DNA from: an uncultured Croceitalea sp.
GTDB taxonomy: Bacteria; Bacteroidota; Bacteroidia; Flavobacteriales; Flavobacteriaceae
NCBI GenBank assembly: GCA_947503285.1
Contig: CANNDD010000003.1
Span: 434,001-498,000 of the forward strand
Length of the DNA: 64,000 nucleotides
Reading direction: 5' to 3'
Under the pieces are notes generated by a model that ran no database searches, was not told where the DNA came from, and saw nothing but the letters and a program-made list of their open reading frames with translations. Positions 34,050 to 43,649 of this stretch are shown here, piece by piece (position 1 is the stretch's first letter; each line of letters starts with the position of its first letter). The translations under genes and the position numbers were made by a program.

Positions 34050-35282
34050 ATGAATAGTAAAGTACTTTTTTATGCAATCATCGCAATTCTGGTGATTCAG
34101 TTTCTTATTGACTTTGTTTTAAATTATTTGAACGCAAAACGTTTTAATAAAGAAGTTCCGCCCGAATTGGCAGATGTTTTCGACCAACAAGAGTATCAAA
34201 AATCGCAAGCGTATAAAAAAAACAATTATCGGTTTGAACAATTCAACCAGACGTTTTCTTTACTGCTTACCCTTTCATTTTTGGTGTTTGGCGGCTTCGA
34301 ATGGATAGATGACTGGGTAAGGGGCTATACGGATAATAGTATTGTGTTGACATTGTTGTTCTTCGGTATCTTGGTGTTCTCAAGTAGTTTGATATCCATT
34401 CCATTCTCGTATTACCAGACTTTCGTTATCGAAGAACGGTTTGGTTTTAACAAAACCACTAAAAAATTATTCTTTTTCGATATACTAAAGGGCTGGCTCA
34501 TGACGGCCATTATTGGGGGCGGGATCTTGGCACTTGTGGTTTGGGTATTGCAATGGTCAGGACCGGATTTCTGGCTTTATGCCTGGGGTATCTTTACGGT
34601 GCTATTGCTATTCATGAACCTTTTTTACAGTAAGTTGATCGTACCAATTTTCAATAAACAGACTCCCCTTGAAAACGGGGGTTTGAAAACCGCCATAGAG
34701 GCCTACGCCAAAAAGGTAGGATTTGAACTTCAAAACATATTTGTGATTGATGGCTCAAAACGATCTACAAAGGCAAATGCCTATTTTTCCGGTTTTGGAA
34801 AACAAAAAAGGATCACGCTGTTTGACACCCTTATCAGCGATTTGGAAGAAGACGAGATTGTAGCCGTCTTGGCACATGAAGTCGGGCACTACAAGCGTAA
34901 ACATATTATTTTCAATATTTCGGCATCCATACTGCTAACCGGTATCACATTGTTTGTTTTGGCACTTTTCGTGAATAATCCTGAACTATCCTTGGCCATT
35001 GGTGTTAACCAACCTAGTTTTCACGCTGCCTTGATCGGCTTCGTATTATTGTATAGTCCCATATCGACCCTTACTGGTTTGGCCATGAACTATCTCTCAA
35101 GAAAATTTGAGTTTCAAGCCGATGATTATGCAAAAAATACTTTCGCGGCAAAACCTTTGATTACCTCCCTAAAAAAGCTTTCAAAAAATAGCTTGAGTAA
35201 TCTCACGCCGCATCCGGCCTACGTTTTTATGCACTATTCACACCCCCCACTAATTGAACGCATACGCAACTTAAAGGCATGA
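34050..35282 (+). CDS. M48-family membrane zinc endopeptidase (Ste24/CAAX-protease-like)
   Basis: 410 residues, multi-pass. Helices are at about 5-22, 65-85, 100-120, 150-180 and 285-345. The zinc motif is AVLAHEVGHYKRKH with HEVGH at about 275-279; the third ligand is probably the Glu in FEFQADDYA near 350, and the conserved asparagine segment NAYFSGFGKQKRITLFDTL is near 245. The domain order and long N-terminal CAAX-prenyl-protease-like part match bacterial Ste24 relatives rather than HtpX. Bacteria lack prenylated CAAX proteins, so the role is probably membrane protein quality control (inference). Confidence 0.92.
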   Translation: MNSKVLFYAIIAILVIQFLIDFVLNYLNAKRFNKEVPPELADVFDQQEYQKSQAYKKNNYRFEQFNQTFSLLLTLSFLVFGGFEWIDDWVRGYTDNSIVLTLLFFGILVFSSSLISIPFSYYQTFVIEERFGFNKTTKKLFFFDILKGWLMTAIIGGGILALVVWVLQWSGPDFWLYAWGIFTVLLLFMNLFYSKLIVPIFNKQTPLENGGLKTAIEAYAKKVGFELQNIFVIDGSKRSTKANAYFSGFGKQKRITLFDTLISDLEEDEIVAVLAHEVGHYKRKHIIFNISASILLTGITLFVLALFVNNPELSLAIGVNQPSFHAALIGFVLLYSPISTLTGLAMNYLSRKFEFQADDYAKNTFAAKPLITSLKKLSKNSLSNLTPHPAYVFMHYSHPPLIERIRNLKA

Positions 35283-35326
35283 TATTTGTTGTTTACCTAT
35301 CAAGATTACATTAATTTTAATCTAAG

Positions 35327-37531
35327 ATGACCGAGGCGGCCCTACAAAAAGAAAATAAGGAAATTGCGAAGCAATACAAAGAATTGCTCCGTATTAGTTA
35401 CCAGACACTTTCGGCCGGTGATAAAAAATTGATACGCTCGGCTTTTGATGTCGCGGTTGATGCACATAAAGACCAACGCAGAAAATCGGGTGAGGCCTAT
35501 ATTTTCCATCCCATAGCCGTTGCGAAGATAGTAGCCTCAGAAATTGGATTGGATGCCGTATCCATCGCATCGGCACTCTTACATGATGTTGTTGAGGATA
35601 CCCCCTACACCTTGAGCGATATTGAACAAATGTTCGGGGAGACCATAGCCCGTATTGTAGATGGGTTGACAAAAATAGCGCACCTAAAAAAGGATAAGAA
35701 CATCAGTCAACAGGCCGAGAATTTTCGCAAAATGCTGTTGACGTTGAATGATGACATTCGGGTCATCATCATCAAAATCGCCGATCGCTATCACAATATG
35801 CTTACCATGGATGCCATGCCTGAGCATAAACAGGTCAAAATTGCCTCAGAGACCCTTTACATCTATGCACCGTTAGCGCACCGTATCGGGCTTTACAATA
35901 TCAAGACACAGTTGGAAGACTTGAGTTTAAAGTATACCGAACCAGAGGTGTATGAAGATATTTTCAATAAAATAGAAGATACCGAAGAAGAGCAGAAAGC
36001 ATATATAGATGCCTTTACGAAGGTAATTCGTGAGTCTTTGGATGTTGAGGGCCTAACCTACAATATCAAAGGTCGCATGAAATCAATCTTTTCGATCCGC
36101 AGAAAGATGATTACGCAAAACGTGGCCTTTGATGAGATTTACGACAAGTTTGCGATTAGGATCATTTACCGTGCCGATAGAAAGAATGAGAAGTTTATCG
36201 CCTGGAAAATCTATTCCATTGTCACAGACCATTTCACTCCAAATCCAGTGCGATTGAGGGATTGGATAACCTCACCGAAATCCACCGGTTATGAGGCACT
36301 TCACATCACGGTCATGGGCCCCGAGGGCAAATGGGTAGAAGTACAGATACGCAGTGAACGCATGCATGAAATTGCGGAAAAAGGGTATGCGGCACATTTC
36401 AAGTATAAGCATGGTGAGCAAAAAGAACAGGGTATTGAAGTATGGTTGAATAGATTACAAGAAGCTTTGGAAAGTGCAAATACCAACGCGGTCGATTTTG
36501 TAGAAGAGTTTAAATTAAACCTCTACTCGAAGGAAATTTTTGTTTTCACCCCAAAAGGTGAACTCAAATCATTGCCCAAAGGGGCGACTCCATTAGATTT
36601 TGCCTTTCATATACATACCGAAATAGGTATGAAGACCCGTGGGGCGAAAGTCAACGGAAAATTAGTACCATTGACCACCGTATTGCATAGTGGTGATCAA
36701 GTTGAGATCATGACATCGGAAAGTGCGAAACCCAACCAAAACTGGCTGGATTATGCCCATACGGCTAGGGCTAGGGCAAAAATTAAATCGTCGTTGCGCG
36801 AAGAGAAGAAGGAAATTGCAGATGAGGGTAAGGAAATCTTACGCAGAAAACTAAAATCGCAAAAAATAAACCTCAACGATGATGTCATCAACAAAATGGT
36901 CATTTATTTCAAGTTAAAGACCAGTCTTGACCTATTTTTTAGGGTGGGTAACGGAATTATCGATAATCAAAGGATCAAGGAGTTCGTTTCAAACTACAAC
37001 AATGCCTTTCTAAATTTTTTCAAAAATAAGATTAGGCGTACCCCTACTCCTTCAGAAGTCAACAAAGAAGAGATTACCACCAATTACGATATGCTCGTAT
37101 TTGGCAGTGAAGAAGAAAAATTACCTTATAAATTGTCCAAATGCTGTAATCCTATACCCGGTGATGAGGTTTTTGGTTTTGTCAGCGTAAATGATGGCAT
37201 TAAAGTACACACCAAAAATTGTCCGAATGCCATTTCGCTACAGTCGAATTATGCCTATCGCATAATGACCGCAAAATGGATAGACTCATCACAAGAAGAC
37301 TTTCCTGCCGATATTCAATTGACGGGTATAGACAATCTGGGCTTGGTCAATGAGATTACCAATATCATCTCTGACAACATGCATGTCAACATGCGAAACC
37401 TGAATTTTAGCACTGACGGCGGCACCTTTGCCGGTACCATTACGGTTGTGGTCAAGAATAATGCGATCCTCAAGAAATTGATTGCCAATCTCAAGCAAAT
37501 AGGGGGTATTGACAAAGTAGCTAGAATTTAA
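35327..37531 (+). CDS. Bifunctional (p)ppGpp synthetase/hydrolase (RelA/SpoT family)
   Basis: Stringent-response enzyme in 734 residues. HD hydrolase domain at about 45-190: [14 protein letters not shown] and [12 protein letters not shown] (the HD pair, about 86-90) with [11 protein letters not shown]; hydrolase residues are intact. Synthetase domain at about 230-350: [13 protein letters not shown] near 250, [10 protein letters not shown] near 275 and [40 protein letters not shown] near 320-360. TGS domain at about 390-450 ([32 protein letters not shown]), zinc-finger-like segment [14 protein letters not shown] near 610, and ACT domain at the end ([17 protein letters not shown]). It is a complete long RSH protein, and appears bifunctional. 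Fur and purA follow. Confidence 0.96.
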   Translation: MTEAALQKENKEIAKQYKELLRISYQTLSAGDKKLIRSAFDVAVDAHKDQRRKSGEAYIFHPIAVAKIVASEIGLDAVSIASALLHDVVEDTPYTLSDIEQMFGETIARIVDGLTKIAHLKKDKNISQQAENFRKMLLTLNDDIRVIIIKIADRYHNMLTMDAMPEHKQVKIASETLYIYAPLAHRIGLYNIKTQLEDLSLKYTEPEVYEDIFNKIEDTEEEQKAYIDAFTKVIRESLDVEGLTYNIKGRMKSIFSIRRKMITQNVAFDEIYDKFAIRIIYRADRKNEKFIAWKIYSIVTDHFTPNPVRLRDWITSPKSTGYEALHITVMGPEGKWVEVQIRSERMHEIAEKGYAAHFKYKHGEQKEQGIEVWLNRLQEALESANTNAVDFVEEFKLNLYSKEIFVFTPKGELKSLPKGATPLDFAFHIHTEIGMKTRGAKVNGKLVPLTTVLHSGDQVEIMTSESAKPNQNWLDYAHTARARAKIKSSLREEKKEIADEGKEILRRKLKSQKINLNDDVINKMVIYFKLKTSLDLFFRVGNGIIDNQRIKEFVSNYNNAFLNFFKNKIRRTPTPSEVNKEEITTNYDMLVFGSEEEKLPYKLSKCCNPIPGDEVFGFVSVNDGIKVHTKNCPNAISLQSNYAYRIMTAKWIDSSQEDFPADIQLTGIDNLGLVNEITNIISDNMHVNMRNLNFSTDGGTFAGTITVVVKNNAILKKLIANLKQIGGIDKVARI

Positions 37532-37540
37532 TTTTTAACG

Positions 37541-37548
37541 TACATTTG
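37541..37548 (+). promoter_or_regulatory. -7 promoter element for the Fur-purA unit
   Basis: TACATTTG, a perfect TAnnTTTG, 10 bases after the relA/spoT stop and 18 bases before the ATG at 37567. Because this element overlaps an upstream in-frame TTG at 37546, it argues for the ATG start. Confidence 0.55.
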
Positions 37549-37566
37549 CAAGATAGTATTGGCATC

Positions 37567-38022
37567 ATGGGCAACCTTAAAAATCAGGAAATCGTAAAGA
37601 ACGTTTTTACCACCTTTTTGGAAGAAAACGGTCACCGGAAAACACCTGAACGTTACGCAATTCTTCAAGAAATCTATGAGAGTGACGACCACTTTGATGT
37701 GGAATCACTCTACATCAAGATGAAAACCAAAAATTACCGGGTAAGTAGGGCAACCTTATACAATACCATAGAACTTTTATTGGAATGTAAATTGGTTCGC
37801 AAGCACCAATTTGGGAAAAATCAGGCGCAATACGAAAAATCTTATTTTGACCGGCAGCACGACCACGTAATTTTAACTGATACCGGTGAAGTTGTGGAAT
37901 TCTGTGATCCACGTATCCAATCCATCAAAAAAACAATCGAAGAGGTTTTCGACATCAAGATCAGTAACCATTCATTATACTTCTACGGAACTAGAAATAA
38001 AGAAGAAAAACTAACCGAATAA
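37567..38022 (+). CDS. Fur-family transcriptional regulator
   Basis: 151 residues from ATG 37567 (7 residues shorter than the TTG alternative). N-terminal winged helix: [18 protein letters not shown] near 13-30 and recognition helix [17 protein letters not shown] near 58-74. The dimerisation part carries the HDH histidine pair in [19 protein letters not shown]. The two CxxC motifs of most Fur/Zur proteins that hold structural zinc are not present; one cysteine remains in FCDPR. It may sense iron, peroxide or zinc; subtype undecidable. purA follows after 12 bases. Confidence 0.9.
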   Translation: MGNLKNQEIVKNVFTTFLEENGHRKTPERYAILQEIYESDDHFDVESLYIKMKTKNYRVSRATLYNTIELLLECKLVRKHQFGKNQAQYEKSYFDRQHDHVILTDTGEVVEFCDPRIQSIKKTIEEVFDIKISNHSLYFYGTRNKEEKLTE

Positions 38023-38034
38023 CCAACAACATTC

Positions 38035-39303
38035 ATGGTAGATTTATTGCTTGGACTCCAATGGGGAGACGAGGGAAAGGGTAAAATAGTTGACGTTCTC
38101 ACTAAAGATTATGACATTATCGCAAGATTTCAGGGAGGACCGAATGCCGGCCATACCTTGGAATTTGATGGTATAAAACACGTTCTTCACACTATTCCCT
38201 CAGGTATTTTCCATAAAAATGCCATTAATGTCGTTGGCAATGGGGTGGTTATCGATCCCGTGATATTCAAGAAAGAGCTTGATAACCTCAAAAAATTCAA
38301 TATCGACATCGTTTCGAAATTGTTCATTTCGAGAAAAGCACATTTGATCCTCCCTACGCATCGATTGCTTGATGCCGCATCAGAGGCTTCGAAGGGTAAG
38401 GCCAAAATCGGTTCGACCTTAAAAGGCATTGGTCCGACGTACATGGATAAAACAGGTCGAAACGGCATGCGGGTCGGGGATTTGGAATTTGATAATTGGA
38501 AGGAAAAATACCGCACCCTGGCTGACAAGCACGAGGCCATGATCGGTTTTTATGATGTTGACATTCAATACGACCTAGAAGAACTGGAAGCTGAATTTCT
38601 AGAAGGTGTCAATGAACTTAAAAAACTTAAGTTCATTGATAGCGAAGAGTTCATTTTCAGCGCAATGACCGAGGGTAAAAAGATTTTGGCCGAAGGGGCG
38701 CAGGGATCCTTGTTAGATATTGATTTTGGCACGTATCCCTTTGTAACCTCATCGAATACCACAGCAGCAGGAGCTTGTACCGGACTTGGCGTCGCACCCA
38801 ATAAAATAGGCCGTGTACTTGGTATCTTCAAGGCCTACACCACACGAGTGGGCAGTGGCCCCTTCCCTACCGAACTCTTTGATCAGGCCGGTGAGACCAT
38901 GGGGCGTGTCGGTAATGAATTCGGGGCCACCACAGGAAGACCCAGACGCTGCGGATGGTTGGACTTAGTTGCTTTGAGGTATGCCGTACAGATAAATGGC
39001 GTAACCGAACTTATGATGATGAAAGGTGATGTATTGAGTGGGTTTGACACCTTAAAGGTATGCACATCTTACCAATACAAAGGTCAAGAAATCAAACACT
39101 TACCCTACAACATAGAGACCGAAAATGTGACACCGGTGTACAAAGAAATGCAAGGCTGGGAAAAAGATTTGACCAAACTGACTTCTGAAAAGGAATTTCC
39201 GAAGGCGCTGAACGCCTATATTGCCTTTTTGGAAGAAGAACTTCACGTACCCATTAAAATTGTATCCGTAGGGCCCGATAGAACACAAACCATACATCGC
39301 TAA
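38035..39303 (+). CDS. purA: Adenylosuccinate synthetase
   Basis: Converts IMP, Asp and GTP to adenylosuccinate, the first committed AMP step. 422 residues. GTP-binding N-terminus LLGLQWGDEGKGKIVDVL (4-21), GPNAGHTLEFDG near 33-44, GIGPTYMDKTGRNGMRVGDL near 126-145, LAEGAQGSLLDIDFGTYPFVTSSNTTAAG near 222-250, and GATTGRPRRCGWLDLV near 298-313. All family landmarks are present. Follows fur closely and is probably co-transcribed with it from 37541. Confidence 0.97.
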   Translation: MVDLLLGLQWGDEGKGKIVDVLTKDYDIIARFQGGPNAGHTLEFDGIKHVLHTIPSGIFHKNAINVVGNGVVIDPVIFKKELDNLKKFNIDIVSKLFISRKAHLILPTHRLLDAASEASKGKAKIGSTLKGIGPTYMDKTGRNGMRVGDLEFDNWKEKYRTLADKHEAMIGFYDVDIQYDLEELEAEFLEGVNELKKLKFIDSEEFIFSAMTEGKKILAEGAQGSLLDIDFGTYPFVTSSNTTAAGACTGLGVAPNKIGRVLGIFKAYTTRVGSGPFPTELFDQAGETMGRVGNEFGATTGRPRRCGWLDLVALRYAVQINGVTELMMMKGDVLSGFDTLKVCTSYQYKGQEIKHLPYNIETENVTPVYKEMQGWEKDLTKLTSEKEFPKALNAYIAFLEEELHVPIKIVSVGPDRTQTIHR

Positions 39304-39364
39304 CCGCATACTTTTTAATAGCGACTTGATTGCTTATATTTAACGAATATCCTAATCGTTGAAT

Positions 39365-42300
39365 ATGAAAAGTAGCAAATACGCGCTTAATGGTGCTTTT
39401 ATTTTTCTCGGTGCACTGACCCTTTTACTCCAACAAAGTTGTAACCGGCAAGACAATACCACAATTGAGGTTGATAGCCACATCGTTCTTTTGGGTAATA
39501 ACCTGGGGTCACGTATGATGGACTATGGGCATTTCGAGACCGAAATGCACTTGCGTTACCCTGAAAGTAATTTATTTATCCGTAATATTTGTGACCCCGG
39601 TGACACCCCAGGGTTTCGACCGCATTCAGGTCGAATGAACCCTTGGGCCTTTGATGGTGCGGAAAAGTTTCAAACGGAATTAGCCCGAAATTCTGGTAGC
39701 GAAGGGGTGTTTGAATCCCCAGACCAATGGTTACAGCGACTGTCTGCAGATATCATTATCGCATTCTTTGGGTACAATGAGTCTTTTGAGGGTGAAGCTG
39801 GCTTGGATAATTTCAAAAATGAATTGGATGCCTTCGTCAAACATACCCTGGGTCAAAAATATAATGGTGAAAATCCACCCAAGTTGGTTCTAGTATCCCC
39901 TATAGCTTTTGAAGATCTTTCTGAAACGCATGACCTTCCTAATGGGGAGCAAACCAATAAAAATTTACTGTTGTATACAGGGGCCATACAAGATATCAGT
40001 AAAAAGAACGACGTCCTTTTTGTCGATGCTTTCAATCCAAGTAAAAAGTGGTTCACCGAAGGCCAACAACTTACCATAGATGGTTTCCAATTAAATGCCT
40101 TCGGGTATGCCCGATTGGCGAAACTCTTGTCAAATAGTATTTTTGGTCAGGTTACCAGTCTGGATGAGGCAAAGAGGGCCGCCATCAACGAGGCGGTGAC
40201 TCAGAAAAATTTTTATTGGCATAATGATTATAAAATTCCAAATGGCGTGCACGTATTCGGACGAAGACATGCCCCATATGGCCAAGATAATTACCCTTTT
40301 GAAATACAAAAAACCAGGGAACTGACCGCAAATAGGGACTCTTTGATCTGGGCAGTGGCACAAGGGGAGGCGTACGATCTGGTGACCGCAGATGAAAATA
40401 CCTCTAAACTCCCCCCTATTACGACCAATTATAAAATGGGCAATAGCGATGACCCTGCAAACTACCTATACGGAGAAGACGCCTTGAGTTCGTTTAAAGT
40501 TCCGAAAGGATATAAAATCGAACTTTTTGCTTCTGAAAAAGAGTTTCCTGATTTGGCAAACCCCGTACAGATTTCATTTGATGATAAAGGCAGGCTATGG
40601 GTAGCGACCATGCCTTCTTACCCACACTACAAACCAGGGGACCCTAAACCCGCTGACAAACTGATCATCTTAGAAGATACCGATCATGATGGTAAAGCGG
40701 ACAAACAGACCACGTTTGCAGATAACCTGCACCTTCCCATAGGTTTTGAGTTCGCACCAGAGGGGGTTTATGTTAGTCAAAGTACCGATTTAAAGCTGTA
40801 TTCAGATATCAATGGGGACGATAAAGCCGATAAAGAGGAAATTATTTTGAGTGGTTTTGATGACCATGATACCCATCATGCCATTTCTGCCTTTACAGCT
40901 GACCCCTCGGGAGCCTTTTACATGGCAGAAGGTATTTTCTTGCATAGTAATATAGAGACCCCCTATGGTCCCGTTAGGGCTACCAATGGTGGGTTTTACA
41001 GGTATTCACCACAACAAAAACGACTCGAAAGGACCGCACAGGTCAATATTCCGAATCCATGGGGGATCGCTTTTGATGATTGGGGGCAAGACTTTTTTCT
41101 TGAGACTTCAGGTACCAAGATGCATTGGCTAATGCCCAGTACCTTAAACCCCATCTATGGTGTTGCCTCGCCCATGACCAGGGATTTAATCGAAAAAGCA
41201 CATTGGGTCAGGCCTACCTCAGGATTGGAATTTATCTCGAGTAGGCACTTTCCTGACGAGGTGCAGGGTGATATCCTTTTAGGGAATACCATAGGTTTTT
41301 TAGGACTCAAACAACACCGTGTTCAAGAATCCGGAACAGGTTATAACACCAAACACCGACAAGATTTGTTGGTGAGTAATGACCCTAATTTCAGGCCCGT
41401 TGATATCGAATTCGCACCTGACGGCTCCCTTTATCTTGTGGATTGGCACAATGTACTGGTTGGACATATGCAGCATAACGCCCGCGATCCATTAAGGGAC
41501 CATGTACACGGGCGTATCTATCGCATAACCTATCCATCTCGGCCTTTGGTAGCACCGGCCAAAATCGAGGATGCTACGATAACACAGTTACTGGATAATT
41601 TAAAATTACCCGAGTATCGAAGCAGGTACCGCTCACGAAGGGAGCTTCGATCTCGAAATTCAGGGGAGGTCAGCAAGAAGTTAAAGGAATGGACCGCTAA
41701 TCTAGATAGCTCAGAGGCGAATTATGAACATCATATGTTGGAAGCACTTTGGGTATCATGGGGAATAAATAAAATCGATTCCGACTTATTAAATTATGCC
41801 ATCACTGCCAAAGACCACCGAGTGAGGGCGGCAGCCGTTCGGGTAGTCCGTTATGCCGGTAACAGCCTACCCAATCAAAAAGAGTTATTACTTAAAGCTG
41901 CGGATGATGCCCATGGCAGGGTACGCCTAGAGGCCGTAGTTGCCGCTACATGGATGGACAAAGCTACCGGAGAAGATATTCTTGCCGTAGCTGAAAAAGC
42001 ACCCTTGGATGAATGGATGCAAGATTCCTTCGATTTTGCCAAAACGAGGTTGTCAGGGGTATATAAGGAAGCCGACCCAGATGTGGCCATCGCTTCGCAT
42101 TTAAAGGGCGAGGATTTTGAGACCTTTAAAAAGGGTAAAAAGATCTATGAAACGGAAGGCTATTGTATTACATGTCATCAAAAAAACGGTGGAGGGTTAC
42201 AAGCAGGGGGCTATCCGACCCTGGTAGATCAAAATTGGGTTCTGGGTAGTCAAGAAAGGCTTATCAAATTGACGTTAAATGGCCTCTACGGCCCCATGGA

Positions 42301-42523
42301 CGTTATGGGTATACACTATGAGGGCCAAGTACCCATGCTCGCTTTTGGCGATATTTTAAAAGACGATGAAATTGCCGCTGTCTTGACCTATGTGAGAAAC
42401 GCTTTCGGAAACAAGGCCAGTGTCGTAAAAACCGAGACCGTAAAACAGGTCAGGGAAGCCACCAAGGACAAAGAAGGCTTTTGGACACCCGACGAGTTAC
42501 TAAAACTACACCCCGACCAATAA
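39365..42523 (+). CDS. Large lipoprotein: SGNH-like domain, beta-propeller dehydrogenase-like domain, HEAT repeats, cytochrome c
   Basis: 1052 residues from ATG 39365; a TTG lies two codons upstream. Lipobox LQQSC (Cys about 27). Domain 1 (about 35-270) resembles SGNH/GDSL hydrolases: IVLLGNNLGSRMM, ADIIIAFFGYNESF near 135-150 and VDAFNPSKKWFTEGQQLTIDGFQLNAFGYARLAKLL with a Asp..His-less end, so hydrolase activity is uncertain. Domain 2 (about 370-730) is a sorbosone/glucose-dehydrogenase-like propeller of the PVC-type: VPKGYKIELFA, FDDKGRLWVATMPSYPHY, HALSAF-like DDHDTHHAISAF, GSLYLVDWHNVLVGH. HEAT-like repeats (about 780-900) precede the C-terminal cytochrome c box CITCH (Cys934, Cys937, His938). 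Typical of planctomycete glycan-oxidation proteins; ThuA follows. Confidence 0.87.
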   Translation: MKSSKYALNGAFIFLGALTLLLQQSCNRQDNTTIEVDSHIVLLGNNLGSRMMDYGHFETEMHLRYPESNLFIRNICDPGDTPGFRPHSGRMNPWAFDGAEKFQTELARNSGSEGVFESPDQWLQRLSADIIIAFFGYNESFEGEAGLDNFKNELDAFVKHTLGQKYNGENPPKLVLVSPIAFEDLSETHDLPNGEQTNKNLLLYTGAIQDISKKNDVLFVDAFNPSKKWFTEGQQLTIDGFQLNAFGYARLAKLLSNSIFGQVTSLDEAKRAAINEAVTQKNFYWHNDYKIPNGVHVFGRRHAPYGQDNYPFEIQKTRELTANRDSLIWAVAQGEAYDLVTADENTSKLPPITTNYKMGNSDDPANYLYGEDALSSFKVPKGYKIELFASEKEFPDLANPVQISFDDKGRLWVATMPSYPHYKPGDPKPADKLIILEDTDHDGKADKQTTFADNLHLPIGFEFAPEGVYVSQSTDLKLYSDINGDDKADKEEIILSGFDDHDTHHAISAFTADPSGAFYMAEGIFLHSNIETPYGPVRATNGGFYRYSPQQKRLERTAQVNIPNPWGIAFDDWGQDFFLETSGTKMHWLMPSTLNPIYGVASPMTRDLIEKAHWVRPTSGLEFISSRHFPDEVQGDILLGNTIGFLGLKQHRVQESGTGYNTKHRQDLLVSNDPNFRPVDIEFAPDGSLYLVDWHNVLVGHMQHNARDPLRDHVHGRIYRITYPSRPLVAPAKIEDATITQLLDNLKLPEYRSRYRSRRELRSRNSGEVSKKLKEWTANLDSSEANYEHHMLEALWVSWGINKIDSDLLNYAITAKDHRVRAAAVRVVRYAGNSLPNQKELLLKAADDAHGRVRLEAVVAATWMDKATGEDILAVAEKAPLDEWMQDSFDFAKTRLSGVYKEADPDVAIASHLKGEDFETFKKGKKIYETEGYCITCHQKNGGGLQAGGYPTLVDQNWVLGSQERLIKLTLNGLYGPMDVMGIHYEGQVPMLAFGDILKDDEIAAVLTYVRNAFGNKASVVKTETVKQVREATKDKEGFWTPDELLKLHPDQ

Positions 42524-42545
42524 GAACATAAAAACAGCTTACACG

Positions 42546-43541
42546 ATGAAAATACAAAACGTACAAAGAATAGGGATGCTAGTGCTTCTAGCGATACTAT
42601 CCATGGCATGCAATGAAAAAAAGAAGGAAGAAAAAAAACCTCCGATAGAAGAAAAAAAACCACATATCGTCTTTGTGACCGGAGATGAAGAATACAGATC
42701 GGAAGAATCCATGCCGATGCTGGCAAGATTGGCAAAACGGGAGCTTGATGCCAAGGTAACTATTTGCTATGCGTTGGATTCCGCAGGGTATATTGCCCCA
42801 AACCGCACTGACCATATTGCGGGCCTTGAAGCCTTAGAAGATGCCGATTTAATGGTCATTTTCACCCGCTATAGAACCTTGCCTGAACAAGAGCGCAACC
42901 ATATCGTTGATTACGCCGAATCGGGAAGGCCCATCGTGGGTTTCAGAACCGCCACCCATGCCTTTAAGTATGAGAACGACTCCAGTTTGGTATACTGGAA
43001 TGATGAATGGCCCACGAAAGTATTCGGGCAACAGTGGATTACCCACCACGGCCATTTTGATGATGGTGCCAATCCGTTAACAAAGGTGGTCACCATAGAA
43101 GACCAAGAAGCACATCCCATACTCAACGGTTTTGAACCCATGGAAACCTTTTCTTGGCTCTACCATGTAAATGGTGGTGATTGGAAATTATATGGGGACA
43201 GCAATCCTATTTTACAGGGAACCTCATTGAAATCAAAACACCAAATGGAAGGCAATTTAGATCAATACCCGATGACCAATCCGGTGGCATGGACAAAAAG
43301 CTATACCGGAAAGTCCGGAAAACAGTCACGGGTATTTTTTACCACCCTGGGCCACCCTTACGACTTCAGACTTGCTGGAGTCAGGAAAATTGCGCTCAAT
43401 GGAATATATTGGGCCTTGGAAAGAGAAAACGAAATTCCTGAAAACGGTGCCAATGTTTCTTTGGATGTTGCCTATGAACCAAACAATTCCGGCTTTGGGC
43501 AACGGTACAAACCAATGCAAAAACCGCAGCAAATCGACTAA
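42546..43541 (+). CDS. ThuA-domain lipoprotein
   Basis: 331 residues; lipobox LSMAC (Cys about 20). After a Lys/Glu-rich linker it shows the ThuA (class I glutamine-amidotransferase-like) fold: HIVFVTGDEEYRSEESMP near 39-56, ADLMVIFTRYRTLPEQERNHIVDYAESGRPIVGFRTATHAF near 98-138 (the nucleophile elbow position reads FRTATH), and GNLDQYPMTNPVAWTKSYTGKSGKQSRVFFTTLGHPYDF near 235-273 (family TLGH motif). ThuA proteins are linked to trehalose/sugar use; secreted ThuA proteins accompany PVC-type dehydrogenases as here, starting 22 bases after the preceding gene. Confidence 0.9.
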   Translation: MKIQNVQRIGMLVLLAILSMACNEKKKEEKKPPIEEKKPHIVFVTGDEEYRSEESMPMLARLAKRELDAKVTICYALDSAGYIAPNRTDHIAGLEALEDADLMVIFTRYRTLPEQERNHIVDYAESGRPIVGFRTATHAFKYENDSSLVYWNDEWPTKVFGQQWITHHGHFDDGANPLTKVVTIEDQEAHPILNGFEPMETFSWLYHVNGGDWKLYGDSNPILQGTSLKSKHQMEGNLDQYPMTNPVAWTKSYTGKSGKQSRVFFTTLGHPYDFRLAGVRKIALNGIYWALERENEIPENGANVSLDVAYEPNNSGFGQRYKPMQKPQQID

Positions 43542-43625
43542 ACCAAACAAGGTCCATTTTGTAAATTGTTGTTAAACTATGGCTTGTAAACAAGCAAGGG
43601 AAGTAGACAACTGCACTAAAAAAGC

Positions 43626-43633
43626 TACTTTTG
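43626..43633 (+). promoter_or_regulatory. -7 promoter element for the OstA-like gene
   Basis: TACTTTTG, a perfect TAnnTTTG, 16 bases before the TTG start at 43650; predicts a short leader. Confidence 0.4.
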
Positions 43634-43649
43634 GTCAAAATTTGATGAT

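Noticed and set aside
39365-40200. Active esterase assignment for the SGNH-like N-terminal domain
   Set aside because: The block resembling GDSL is weak (GNNLGSR in place of GDS) and the closing Asp-x-x-His triad is not evident.
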